Positions 15,962-23,726 are shown, counted from the first letter of the stretch. The stretch is 64,000 nt of DNA from Gorillibacterium massiliense (GCF_000455485.1 NZ_CBQR020000101.1:87661-151660); one strand, 5' to 3'. Program-made: numbers and translations. Notes: a model not told the origin generated them from the letters alone.

Positions 15962-17677
15962 TTACTTTTTCGTTACTAATGCTTGTTTACCTGTTACAAA
16001 ACTTTTCGCATCCATTTTGAAAGTATCTTTCGCTAGTTGATTCGTAAAATATACATTTCCTTCAACAACAGTACCTACTAACTGGAAGTTTGCTGCCGAA
16101 ATGTAGAGGTCACCTTTGAATGTCCCGTTTTGTATTCTGGCGTTTGGACTCTCAATGGTTAATTTCGGCGCTACAAGAAGGAATCTTTGAAGGACTACAT
16201 GATTATCATCTTGTGTATAAAGAGCTATTTTACGTTGAATGGCATCATTACCGCTGGCATCTTTTTTGCCATTTTCATAGGCGCCTTTTAAAACAAGCTC
16301 CTTATCCGTGATCAAATCCTTTGTCGTAGCGATAATCCAGCTGCCATTCGTGCTCATTGCTTTTTGGAGATCACTTGCATTATCTACTATTGAAGCCGTT
16401 GTTACAGCATCCACCAAAATCGGCTCTTGGTTTCCAATGGAACTGGTATTATCCATTTTGAATGTAGATTTATCCGTATCATTGGAAAAATATACGTTTC
16501 CTTCAACCTTAGCTTTATTAGTCATCTGGAAGTTCGGCGCTGAAACATAAATATTTCCTTTAACAGTAGCATCGGTTAAGAGAAAATCGGACGATGTAAC
16601 GTAGACGTCGCCTTTAAAGATACCGCCTTGAATTCTTGCCAGCGGGCTCTTGATCGTCAAACTGGGCGCCGTCAGTGTAAATCTTCTAGTTACAATGTGT
16701 TTGTCATCTTGGCTGTAAAGAGCTATTTTACGCTGAATAGCGTCGCTGCCATCGGGGTTTTTCTTTCCGTTTTTAAATACGCCGTCCAGAACAAGGTCCT
16801 TATTAATGGTTAAGTCTCTAAGCACAGGTGTAATCCAGGTCCCGTTTTTGCTGATCGCCTTTTCAAAGTCAGTGGCATTGTCCACGATTGAAGCCGTCGT
16901 TACCGCGTCTACTTCAATTAAGGTTTGCTCTCCTGTTACAGAGCTTTTAGCATCCATTTTGAAGCTGTCTTTTGCTTCTTGAGTAGTGAAGTATACGTTT
17001 CCTTCAACCTTGGCGTCTACTAACTGGAAGTTCGGTACCGTAACGTAAAGGTCACCCTTGAAAGTTCCGCCTTGAATTCTGGCATTTGCGCTCTTTATAG
17101 TCAGTTTTGGTGCTGTTAATGTAAATCTGGCTGTTACGTTATGGGCATCGTCTTGAGTATAGAGGCCTATTTTACGCTGAAGAATAGGGAAGCCCCAGTC
17201 ACTTATCTTCCCGTTTGGAATGTCGCCATCCAAAACAAGTTCCTTATTAATAACAATGTCTTTAGTCGTACAAATAATCCATGGACCCTTGCTGCCGATT
17301 GACTTTTCAAAAACCGCGGCGTCATCGGTTAAGGAAGCTGTTGTCACTGCATCGACTACAGGGGAAGCTGATGGTTTCGATGTTGCCGTTGCGGTTGGCT
17401 TCGGTGTTGCTGTTGCTTTTGGCGTTGCAGTTGCCTTTGGCGTTGCGGTTGCTTTTGGCGTTGCGGTTGCTTTTGGCGTTGCAGTTGCCTTTGGCGTTGC
17501 CGCTGGCTTTGCGGTTGCTTTTGGTGTTGCCGCTGGCTTTGCCGTTGCCGCATTTTCCTCTGTGGCTGCAGAAACAACGTCTACTGCAAAGGGGGAGAGT
17601 TTTGTATTCCCTACTTTAGCTGGAAGGGCTGATAACACTAAGGTTGCACAAAATACGGAGATAAGCAGTTTTTTCAA
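15962..17677 (-). CDS. secreted three-repeat protein of unknown function
   Basis: A 571-residue exported protein I do not recognise. The start is TTG at 17677, behind AAGGAGG with seven-base spacing; the frame open to 17755 lacks a ribosome site. A signal peptide (MKKLLISVFCATLVLSALPAK) is followed by a linker of repeated ATPKAT units (about residues 45-95). Three similar repeats of about 150 residues follow. Each starts VDAVTTAS, contains ELVL-G, QRKI-LY-QDD, RF-L-AP-LTI-S, ARIQ-GTFKGD and EGNVYF, and ends with a variable FKMD segment. The regular short hydrophobic periods suggest a beta-rich, possibly beta-helical surface protein. It sits on the minus strand between the two EET operons with a 21-bp repeat array upstream. 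No cell-wall anchor motif is seen. Confidence 0.75.
   Translation of the reverse strand: MKKLLISVFCATLVLSALPAKVGNTKLSPFAVDVVSAATEENAATAKPAATPKATAKPAATPKATATPKATATPKATATPKATATPKATATPKPTATATSKPSASPVVDAVTTASLTDDAAVFEKSIGSKGPWIICTTKDIVINKELVLDGDIPNGKISDWGFPILQRKIGLYTQDDAHNVTARFTLTAPKLTIKSANARIQGGTFKGDLYVTVPNFQLVDAKVEGNVYFTTQEAKDSFKMDAKSSVTGEQTLIEVDAVTTASIVDNATDFEKAISKNGTWITPVLRDLTINKDLVLDGVFKNGKKNPDGSDAIQRKIALYSQDDKHIVTRRFTLTAPSLTIKSPLARIQGGIFKGDVYVTSSDFLLTDATVKGNIYVSAPNFQMTNKAKVEGNVYFSNDTDKSTFKMDNTSSIGNQEPILVDAVTTASIVDNASDLQKAMSTNGSWIIATTKDLITDKELVLKGAYENGKKDASGNDAIQRKIALYTQDDNHVVLQRFLLVAPKLTIESPNARIQNGTFKGDLYISAANFQLVGTVVEGNVYFTNQLAKDTFKMDAKSFVTGKQALVTKK
17385..17535. repeat. tandem 18-bp repeats encoding ATPKAT linker
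   Basis: The DNA is a run of near-identical 18-bp units (GGCGTTGCGGTTGCTTTT and variants) encoding the Ala-Thr-Pro-Lys linker of the secreted protein. The copy number is probably variable between strains by slippage. Confidence 0.85.
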
Positions 17678-17833
17678 AGTAATAACCTCCTTGTATGTAA
17701 GAAAAACTTCTGATTTGGGGGTTGCTCTTTTGACTTTTGTACCTTGATGACGCAATCCATTTGTCCCGGTGGAAGACGCAATACAAGCGAAGAACGGAAC
17801 AACTTGAAGAGATATGAAGATACAAGTTCTAAG

Positions 17834-17914
17834 TTGTGAAATTCTGCACTTAAATTATGAAAACTTGCACTAAATTTGTGAAAACCCGCACTTAACCTGT
17901 GAAATTTTTCACGT
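17834..17914. repeat. four direct repeats with exact 21-bp period
   Basis: Units start at 17834, 17855, 17876 and 17897, exactly 21 bp apart (two helical turns). Each has the form [TC]T[GA]TGAA-N4-[TC][GT]CAC. The last, GTGAAATTTTTCAC, is a perfect dyad; the others are degenerate ones. Four operators on one DNA face suggest cooperative binding of a dimeric regulator. They lie 157-240 bases upstream of the secreted-protein start on the minus strand. Confidence 0.75.
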
Positions 17915-18238
17915 TTTTTGTTACAACAGCCCCGACAGGAAAATACCTGAAAACCTAGTAAGCATGCTAAGTTTGATTTGCCTTTTTCCTTGCCACCTCC
18001 TATGACATTTATTACAACAAAAACAAATTGGTTTAATCCACAGGGATTTCCACATGAAAATTATAACAACCAAGGGTTCAAAAGTACATGTAGAAAATAA
18101 GAATTTAACTTGACACTTGCAAAAATCTTCGCTATTACTCCCTGAAAAGAGCAGACGGGTAGCGTTTGCGACATTCTAGCTTTATGAAATCATCTTTAAA
18201 TCACGTAGAATGTACAATTCCTGTCGCTGAAACGGACA

Positions 18239-18268
18239 TTGATACTGTGAAGTGAAAAGATATATTAT
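18239..18268 (+). promoter_or_regulatory. promoter of DUF441 gene
   Basis: TTGATA (18239-18244) and TATTAT (18263-18268) are 18 bases apart, about 43 bases before the chosen start codon. Confidence 0.55.
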
Positions 18269-18310
18269 TAATGGTACAGCCATTTGCAAGTGAAACGGAG
18301 GTTTGCCGGT

Positions 18311-18760
18311 TTGCCCCAGATCGATATGCCATCGCTCATCCTGATTTTGCTAGCCTTACTTGGCGTTATTAGCCGTAACAATTCCATTACGATTGCCGCC
18401 GTCGTGCTTTTGCTCATTCGAGTCGTCCATTTTCACCAGGCCTTCCCGTGGATTGAAAAGAACGGCCTCAACCTTGGCATCATTATCTTGACGATCGGCA
18501 TTTTGGCGCCCTTGGCCAGCGGATCGATTAGCACGAAAGAACTGTATCAGTCTTTCCTGCAGTGGAAATCCATCGCCGCCATCGGTGTCGGCGTGCTGGT
18601 GGCGTATTTAGGCGGACGCGGCGCACAGTTGATGTCTGGCAACCCCACAATCGTAACAAGTCTGGTCATCGGGACGATCCTTGGCGTGGCCTTTCTAAAA
18701 GGCGTGCCGGTAGGACCTTTGATCGCCGCCGGAATCCTGTCGCTGCTGATCGGAAAATAA
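18311..18760 (+). CDS. DUF441 family membrane protein
   Basis: A 149-residue inner-membrane protein of the DUF441 (YeaL/YtwI) family with four or five hydrophobic helices. The TTG at 18311 is preferred because CGGAGG lies nine bases upstream; the ATG at 18284 precedes that ribosome site. Typical family segments are seen, such as SRNNSITIAAVVLLLIRV and GPLIAAGILSLLIGK at the C-terminus. The function of the family is unknown. It stands between EET genes but nothing links it to electron transfer. Confidence 0.82.
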   Translation: MPQIDMPSLILILLALLGVISRNNSITIAAVVLLLIRVVHFHQAFPWIEKNGLNLGIIILTIGILAPLASGSISTKELYQSFLQWKSIAAIGVGVLVAYLGGRGAQLMSGNPTIVTSLVIGTILGVAFLKGVPVGPLIAAGILSLLIGK

Positions 18761-18960
18761 CAGCTGATCTCGCGTTCCTTATGTTTACTGTTGAATCCAC
18801 CCTTTGATTTGCGCAGCCACCTGGCGTACGTCCGTGTGGGTGGTGTCGATGATAGGCATAGGAGGAGAGTAAGAATCGAAAGAAACGTGCCGCATTCCAC
18901 CTCCATTCCGTTCCTTGTAAAATAGGAGAATACCCCTGCTTCAGGTTGAGGAGGATGACG

Positions 18961-19560
18961 ATGAAAAAGCGGTGGTTGGTTTGTCTGTCCATTGCGGCTG
19001 CCCTTATTCTCTGCCTTTCGGCGGGTTATGGCCTTCATGGCTTTCCGAATCCCTCCCATGCCCTGGAATCCATCGTCGCTCCAAAAATAGACAAGCTCTC
19101 TGAACAATTTTGGAACGTGGATCTGATCATAAGGGGAAAGGTCTTGGCGCAAGGCGATTCGTACACTCAGGATACCGGCGTGATGATAAAGATGCCGGCG
19201 GCAATAGAGATCACCCCGGCAACCTTTGAAATCGAGGATGTCATTTACGGGCCCGATCCCGGCAAAACCATCACCTATCTTCAACATGGCAATACCCATG
19301 ATCCAACGATTCCCCGGGATCGTTTCGTACATCCTCAGGAAGAGGTCATCCTCATCCTAAACCGGACCCCGCAAGGAGCATTTTGGTCCTACAATTTTGA
19401 CGATGGGATATGGATCGTGAAGGATGGCAAGCTGCAATCCAGCACAACCCTGGACGAGCTGCCAAAGTACAATAACACGGATGCCGACGGGAATAGCCCC
19501 TTTATCATGGAAATCGCCAGGGCTGCGAAATATAAACATAGAGAGTCCCGGTTTAAGTAA
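18961..19560 (+). CDS. secreted or membrane-anchored hypothetical protein
   Basis: A 199-residue protein I do not recognise. The ATG at 18961 follows GAGGAGG. An N-terminal hydrophobic stretch (residues about 6-22) is a signal peptide or membrane anchor; no lipobox follows. The rest is polar and beta-rich, with DLIIRGKVLAQGDSY and PQEEVILILNRTP segments resembling the stress-sensing or NTF2-like extracytoplasmic proteins common in bacilli, but not enough to name a family. A bidirectional terminator follows. Confidence 0.7.
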   Translation: MKKRWLVCLSIAAALILCLSAGYGLHGFPNPSHALESIVAPKIDKLSEQFWNVDLIIRGKVLAQGDSYTQDTGVMIKMPAAIEITPATFEIEDVIYGPDPGKTITYLQHGNTHDPTIPRDRFVHPQEEVILILNRTPQGAFWSYNFDDGIWIVKDGKLQSSTTLDELPKYNNTDADGNSPFIMEIARAAKYKHRESRFK

Positions 19561-19574
19561 TCGGTTCAGAAAAA

Positions 19575-19606
19575 AAGAGGCATGCGGATCTGCCCGCCTG
19601 CCTCTT
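19575..19606. terminator. bidirectional terminator between convergent genes
   Basis: AAGAGGCATGCGG pairs with CCGCCTGCCTCTT at 12 of 13 positions. A-rich and T-rich flanks let it end both the plus-strand hypothetical gene and the minus-strand EET export operon. Confidence 0.8.
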
Positions 19607-19607
19607 C

Positions 19608-20045
19608 TTATTTGCTTTCCGTCTCATTCGGCCCTGCCAGCGACTTGAACAAGTCGTACAGCTCCGGCAATTCTTTTTTCAAGGCGACCGGACGTTTGCG
19701 AATTCGGCTGTAGAAGCAGTGACGGGTCTCTCCCGTGGCGCGGAGTTCCCCTGTGGCAACGTCAAGGACACGGTACAGCACACTCATGCGGGACGGCTCC
19801 ATGGAGGTGATCCGGCATTCCACCGCGACCGTATCGTTAAAGCGGGTCATGGATTTATATTCGCAGGATGCGGACAGCACGGCAAAATCGATGCCGGCCT
19901 CTGTGGCACGGTCGTAGCCGTAATGGATCTGCTCCATAAAATCCACCCGCGCCTCTTCAAACCATTTGATGTAATTGGCATGATGGATAATGCCCATCTG
20001 GTCGGTTTCGTGGAATTGCGCTTTTCGTACATAGGGCTTGATCGT
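19608..20045 (-). CDS. 4HBT hotdog-fold acyl-CoA thioesterase
   Basis: A 145-residue thioesterase of the 4-hydroxybenzoyl-CoA thioesterase/YbgC type. The TTG at 20045 is supported by AAAGGAG ten bases upstream. The active-site segment FHETDQMGIIHHANYIKWFEEAR has the catalytic Asp16 and the usual H-x-A-x-Y-x(4)-E-x-A-R helix. It begins about 50 bases after the EcfT-like gene and shares its terminator, so it appears to be the last gene of the eetA operon. Because dihydroxynaphthoyl-CoA hydrolases of menaquinone synthesis belong to the hotdog superfamily, it may supply the naphthoate for demethylmenaquinone; that role is inferred. A general YbgC role is the alternative. Confidence 0.85.
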   Translation of the reverse strand, partial: TIKPYVRKAQFHETDQMGIIHHANYIKWFEEARVDFMEQIHYGYDRATEAGIDFAVLSASCEYKSMTRFNDTVAVECRITSMEPSRMSVLYRVLDVATGELRATGETRHCFYSRIRKRPVALKKELPELYDLFKSLAGPNETESK

Positions 20046-20095
20046 CAACTCTCCGCATCTCCTTTCTTTTATCAAAAGTTCCGCTATAGCCGTGC

Positions 20096-20905
20096 TTACC
20101 CGTACACGCTCATATTCAGCGCCAGCATAGCGCCCAGCAAAACGACAAAGACGAGGATAAACACTGTGTCCCGCCGCGCCCAGTCGAGCGCGTGGAACTT
20201 AGAGCGGGGCGCTCCCAGCCGGTAGCCCCGGGATTCCATGGAATCCACCAATTCCATCGCCCGCCGCACCGCGCTTACGGTAACGGGGACGAGAAGCGAA
20301 ATGAGCAGCTTTGCTTTTTTGGCCAAAGGCTGATCCTTCAGGTCCATGCCCCGGGAGGACTGGGCCTTCAAGATCTTTTCCGCTTCTTCAAAAACGGTAG
20401 GAATGAAGCGCAGAGCGATTTCGATCATCAGCGTAATCCGTGCAGGAGAGATACGTAAAATCTTCAGCGGCCGGAAAAAGTCCTCCAACCCCCGGGTCAG
20501 CTTGGCCGGCGGCGTCGTAAAGGTGAGGATCGCCGTGAAGCCGACGAACAGGATCATCCGCACCACCGCCAGAATGCCTCGTTCCAAACCGCCGGAGTAA
20601 AACTTGAAGGGACCAACGGCCATCATTCGGGTGCCGCTTGCATCGAACAACAAATGAAACGCAAAGATGAATACCATGATGAAAATAAGCGGCTTCAGCG
20701 AGCGCAAAAACTGGGATAGAGGAATGCGCGTGCTCTGCATGATGACGATGGCAAAGAGAAAAACCGCCGCCGCCTCGATAAAGGTGCTGACCATAAAAAT
20801 CGCGACCATGTACATGAGCATTGCCGCCACCTTGGCGCGGGGGTCCAGACTGTGCACCCAGGAGCCGGTATCATAGTAACGGCCAAATATCATCCGGTTT
20901 TGCAT
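20096..20905 (-). CDS. fmnA: EcfT-like transmembrane subunit, FmnA-type
   Basis: A 269-residue T-component of an energy-coupling factor transporter with about six helices. The two coupling helices carry the signature x-R-G motifs, seen as AQSSRGMDL and SMESRGYRLG in the C-terminal half, which contact the two ATPases. The ATG follows AGGAGGTG. It is 11 bases behind the second ATPase gene, in order eetA-eetB-ecfA-ecfA-ecfT. In Listeria the related FmnA joins EetB to export flavin for protein flavinylation rather than import a vitamin. The absence of a vitamin S-component gene here and the presence of EetB favour the export role. Symbol given by analogy. Confidence 0.82.
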   Translation of the reverse strand: MQNRMIFGRYYDTGSWVHSLDPRAKVAAMLMYMVAIFMVSTFIEAAAVFLFAIVIMQSTRIPLSQFLRSLKPLIFIMVFIFAFHLLFDASGTRMMAVGPFKFYSGGLERGILAVVRMILFVGFTAILTFTTPPAKLTRGLEDFFRPLKILRISPARITLMIEIALRFIPTVFEEAEKILKAQSSRGMDLKDQPLAKKAKLLISLLVPVTVSAVRRAMELVDSMESRGYRLGAPRSKFHALDWARRDTVFILVFVVLLGAMLALNMSVYG

Positions 20906-20916
20906 GCCGGCACCTC

Positions 20917-21783
20917 CTACATGGGTTTATTTTTGATCGACTCTGCCACGAAAGCGGTAGCTTCTTCGGCGCCGAGGGGGCCATCCGGTGGAGTCACGCC
21001 AAACCGCTGGCAAAACTCCCGCAAAAAGCGGACCGAGGCCGGCACCTGAATACCTGCCGCATCCAAAAGGTCCGTCCGCTCCAAAAGACCGGCGGGGGTC
21101 CCGTGGAAGACCGCCTCTCCCTGCTGCAGCACAACGTATTCGTCGGCGTATTTCAGCACTTCCTCCAGCCGGTGGGTGACGATGATAATCGTCCGACCCT
21201 GTTCGGTTGAGAGGCGGCGAAGCAACAACAGCAGTTCCTCGCGGCTGGCTTGGTCAAGGGATGCCGTCGGCTCGTCCAGCACAAAGACGTCCGGCTCCGC
21301 CGCCAGAATCGTCGCGATGGCCGCCTTGCGCATCTGTCCGCTGCTCAGTTGAAACGGATTGCGTGCCAAGATCTCTGCGTCCAGGCTAAGCGCCTCCACC
21401 GCACGGCGGGCGGCTTCCCGCGCCTCATCTTCGGGTACGCCGAAGTTGACAGGTCCAAACATAATATCTTTCTCTACTGTATCTTCAAAAAGCTGCTGCT
21501 CGGGAAATTGGAACACAAGACCGACCCGTTTACGCAGTTTGCCTAATCCTTTTGCCGAATCGCCAGCTTTGATATGGAAATCGAGGATATGAATGTCTCC
21601 CGATTGAGGCAGCAGCAGCCCATTAAAATGCTGCAGAAGCGTAGACTTTCCCGAACCGGGGGCGCCTAGAACCGCGATGAACTTGCCTTCGGTAAGCGAC
21701 AAATCGAAATCGTTCAAGCCGATTTGCGGTGTTACGCTTTTGGCGTTGTAGGAATAGTTGACGTGCTCGAAGCGGATGCCCAT
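20917..21783 (-). CDS. ECF transporter ATPase, EcfA2 type
   Basis: A 288-residue ABC ATPase. Walker A is GAPGSGKST at residues 40-48, the signature LSSGQMR and Walker B DVFVLDEPT follow, then the switch His in THRLEEV. The start codon lies 52 bases inside the preceding ATPase gene, with GAAGGAG-TGGAGG ribosome sequence within that gene's coding region, so translation is coupled. The C-terminal extension fits the EcfA dimer interface. It pairs with the 21732-22613 product to power the EcfT-like/EetB complex. Confidence 0.88.
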   Translation of the reverse strand: MGIRFEHVNYSYNAKSVTPQIGLNDFDLSLTEGKFIAVLGAPGSGKSTLLQHFNGLLLPQSGDIHILDFHIKAGDSAKGLGKLRKRVGLVFQFPEQQLFEDTVEKDIMFGPVNFGVPEDEAREAARRAVEALSLDAEILARNPFQLSSGQMRKAAIATILAAEPDVFVLDEPTASLDQASREELLLLLRRLSTEQGRTIIIVTHRLEEVLKYADEYVVLQQGEAVFHGTPAGLLERTDLLDAAGIQVPASVRFLREFCQRFGVTPPDGPLGAEEATAFVAESIKNKPM

Positions 21784-22613
21784 AGCGCCTCCACCAGCTC
21801 CTTCTCGTTGTATTGGCCGGCAGGAACGAGTCCCCTATCATGCAGCCGGTCTCCGATTTGGATCAGAAACGGCTGCTCAATGCGGCACAAGTCCAGCAAA
21901 TCCGGAGACCGGAAAAAGTCCTGCGGTTTTGCATCCGCGACAATCGTTCCGTCTGCCAAGGCGATGATCCGGTCAGAAGCCAGCATTTCATCGCTGTCAT
22001 GGGTAACGGAAAGAATCGTGTACCTTCCGGCAGCCTGCATATCCCGAATAATGCCGATCAACTCGTGCTTTGCCTTTTCGTCCAGCATCGAGGTGCTCTC
22101 ATCGAAAATCACGATCTGCGGCTCCATGGCTAACACAGAGGTGATCGCCACCCGCTGTTTTTGCCCGCCGGAAAGCTGGCTCGGATGGCGATCCAGATAA
22201 CCCTCAACCTTCATCTCCACCACGTACCGGTCGAGCCGCTCCTGGATTTCCTCACGGCTCAAACACAGGTTTTCCAGCCCGAAGAGGACATCGTCCATCA
22301 CCGTCAGCCCGACAAACTGGTTGTCCGGGTTGGCGAAGATCATGCCGATGCGCTGCCGCACCTGACCTAGAGTATCAGCGCCCAAAACAATGCCGTCCAC
22401 GGTAATCGTTCCTCCGCTGACGGGCAGCAACCCGTTTAAAAGCCGTACCAAAGTTGACTTACCGGAGCCGTTGCGGCCCACGATGCTGATCCATTCCCCG
22501 GAGGAAACTGTCAAGTTGATGTCGCGCAAAAACGGGGCTTCTCCCCGCTTGTGAGCATAGGACACGTCCTTCATCGTGATCAAGGGTTCCTGCTTTTGTT
22601 GATTCCGGTCCAT
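21732..22613 (-). CDS. ECF transporter ATPase, EcfA1 type
   Basis: A 293-residue ABC ATPase with Walker A GRNGSGKST (46-54), signature LSGGQKQR and Walker B IVIFDESTSMLD. The ATG at 22613 is chosen over the GTG at 22622 because GGGAGG lies eight bases before it; this also leaves five bases after the EetB stop instead of an overlap. In the Walker B neighbourhood Ser replaces the usual Pro after the catalytic Glu (DES rather than DEP), a common variant of EcfA1. It forms a heterodimer with the next gene product. Confidence 0.88.
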   Translation of the reverse strand: MDRNQQKQEPLITMKDVSYAHKRGEAPFLRDINLTVSSGEWISIVGRNGSGKSTLVRLLNGLLPVSGGTITVDGIVLGADTLGQVRQRIGMIFANPDNQFVGLTVMDDVLFGLENLCLSREEIQERLDRYVVEMKVEGYLDRHPSQLSGGQKQRVAITSVLAMEPQIVIFDESTSMLDEKAKHELIGIIRDMQAAGRYTILSVTHDSDEMLASDRIIALADGTIVADAKPQDFFRSPDLLDLCRIEQPFLIQIGDRLHDRGLVPAGQYNEKELVEALWASASSTSTIPTTPKA

Positions 22614-22618
22614 GTCCT

Positions 22619-23203
22619 TCACCTCCCGACCTGCTGCAGCCCAAGTGATTCAAACAACGCCAGCTTGTTCAAAGATTCCGTTAAATATTTAGTGGCGATA
22701 CCGACGAAAATTCCCGTCACCACGCCTGTTATAAAAAGGAAAGGTAAATAATAGAAGATGGAAGTCGTCCCAAGCACGATGGCGGCGGCCCCCAATTGCC
22801 CCACGTTATGCATAATGCCGCCCATAACGCTGATGCCGTAGATGCTGAACTCGTTCCGGCCGAAGCGGACCATGAGAAACATAATAATGAAGCTGGCTAG
22901 CGCCCCGAGAAAACTGAAGAGAAAGGTCGAGAACGTACCAAGAATAAAGGAGGTCAGCAGCGTTTTCAGCACGATAAGGGTCAAGGCGTCCCGGCCTCGA
23001 AAATAAAAAAGGCAGGTCAGTACCATAATATTGCCAAGGCCGAGCTTTGCTCCCGGAATCGCTACGGTAAAGGGAATCAGCGACTCCACGATCCCCAGGA
23101 CGACGGCTACCGAAGCAAATATGGCGATGATCGCCGTTTTTTTCAGCTCGTAGGGATTATTGGACAACCGCATCGATATCACCATTCCCTTTGCCATTCT
23201 CAT
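22619..23203 (-). CDS. eetB: EetB-like Gx transporter family protein
   Basis: A 194-residue integral membrane protein with about five helices, of the Gx transporter family (once annotated as heptaprenyl diphosphate synthase component I). It resembles ECF substrate-binding subunits; the segment PGAKLGLGNIMVL near residues 50-62 is the family's conserved glycine-rich part. In Listeria EetB works with an EcfT-like protein to export flavin. The gene overlaps eetA by 47 bases. Several ATGs are possible; 23203 has GGAG eight bases upstream, while 23173 (MRLSNNPYEL) would give a more usual N-terminus. Function is assigned from family and operon context. Confidence 0.83.
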   Translation of the reverse strand: MRMAKGMVISMRLSNNPYELKKTAIIAIFASVAVVLGIVESLIPFTVAIPGAKLGLGNIMVLTCLFYFRGRDALTLIVLKTLLTSFILGTFSTFLFSFLGALASFIIMFLMVRFGRNEFSIYGISVMGGIMHNVGQLGAAAIVLGTTSIFYYLPFLFITGVVTGIFVGIATKYLTESLNKLALFESLGLQQVGR

Positions 23204-23543
23204 CCACGATCTCCACCAACACCCGATGGGGCAAGCAAACGATGGTTTGCCCCACTTTGCTTACGAACCCGAAGGTCAGACAGACCTTATCCGGGCAGTC
23301 GGCGTCAATCATTTGCGCACCGTTGTTATAGATCTTCAAAATATTGTACCCGTACTTGGATTTGATATCGAGCTCCGACGCTTCCTTAGTCAGCTCCACC
23401 GTTTTGTAGTGGTCTCCATCTATTGTAATTTTGGCATATCGTGCGCCGCTCGCAGGTGTATTATGATGCGTAAATTTGGGAACAAGAAAAAAGGCCGCAA
23501 TGGCGAGCACAATAACACCAAGCAAGATATCTCCGCGTTTCAT
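23157..23543 (-). CDS. eetA: EetA-like NusG domain II protein
   Basis: A 128-residue protein with one N-terminal membrane helix (residues about 5-21) and an outside NusG-II-type beta domain. It has the conserved cysteine pattern C83-PDKV-C88 and C103-LPHR, which may be redox active or bind a cofactor. Proteins of this kind are found next to RnfC/Gx and EET genes; in Listeria EetA is required for EET. It is the first gene of the six-gene minus operon, with AAAAAGGAG before the ATG and an operator dyad over its promoter. Confidence 0.83.
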   Translation of the reverse strand: MKRGDILLGVIVLAIAAFFLVPKFTHHNTPASGARYAKITIDGDHYKTVELTKEASELDIKSKYGYNILKIYNNGAQMIDADCPDKVCLTFGFVSKVGQTIVCLPHRVLVEIVDENGKGNGDIDAVVQ

Positions 23544-23597
23544 TCGTTATTCGCTCCTTTTTGCTGCCGATTGCCGAAATACGTCATTTTTTCGACA

Positions 23598-23615
23598 TTG
23601 TGATGTCTTTCACTA
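23598..23615. promoter_or_regulatory. Rex/Fnr-type operator between eetA and fmnB
   Basis: TTGTGATGTCTTTCACTA is a dyad of the TTGTGA-N6-TCAC-type, matching the Rex consensus at 12 of 14 fixed positions and the Fnr pattern TGTGA-N6-TCACT. It overlaps the end of the eetA -10 box (TAATAG at 23618-23613 on the minus strand). It lies 64 bases upstream of the fmnB -10. This is the second such site in the cluster. Confidence 0.62.
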
Positions 23616-23640
23616 TTATTACCTTTAACCCCACCCTCAA
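23613..23640 (-). promoter_or_regulatory. promoter of eetA operon
   Basis: On the minus strand TTGAGG (23640-23635) and TAATAG (23618-23613) are 16 bases apart. The -10 box shares three bases with the redox-type dyad. Confidence 0.5.
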
Positions 23641-23675
23641 CTATGAAAATTGTCACTTTGCACGATTTGACCATT

Positions 23676-23684
23676 TGTTATAAT
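23676..23684 (+). promoter_or_regulatory. extended -10 promoter of fmnB
   Basis: TGTTATAAT is an extended -10 element with a perfect TATAAT at 23679-23684, about 42 bases before the fmnB start. The -35 region is poor, as in the pplA promoter. Confidence 0.6.
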
Positions 23685-23726
23685 CCTTCCATAATATAAA
23701 GAGAAATAAGGGGAGGGAGAAAATCC

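Larger units (their letters stand above)
17678..18310. other. long intergenic region between divergent genes
   Basis: This 633-bp AT-rich gap separates the secreted-protein gene (minus) from the DUF441 gene (plus). It holds the 21-bp repeat array, the DUF441 promoter near 18239 and no convincing gene. I see no riboswitch or RNA fold that I can name in 17920-18230. Confidence 0.6.

Noticed and set aside
17220-17747. Plus-strand frame rich in VAVAFG repeats
   Set aside because: It is the reverse complement of the ATPKAT linker of the secreted protein and has no ribosome site.
17834-17914. Possible CRISPR array or plasmid-type iterons
   Set aside because: Units are contiguous 21-bp direct repeats with no spacers, no cas genes and no replication gene nearby.
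20096-22613. General vitamin-importing ECF core next to ribosomal genes
   Set aside because: No ribosomal protein genes such as rplQ or rpsI are nearby, and EetB, EetA and FmnB are. A core role is less likely but depends on the rest of the genome.
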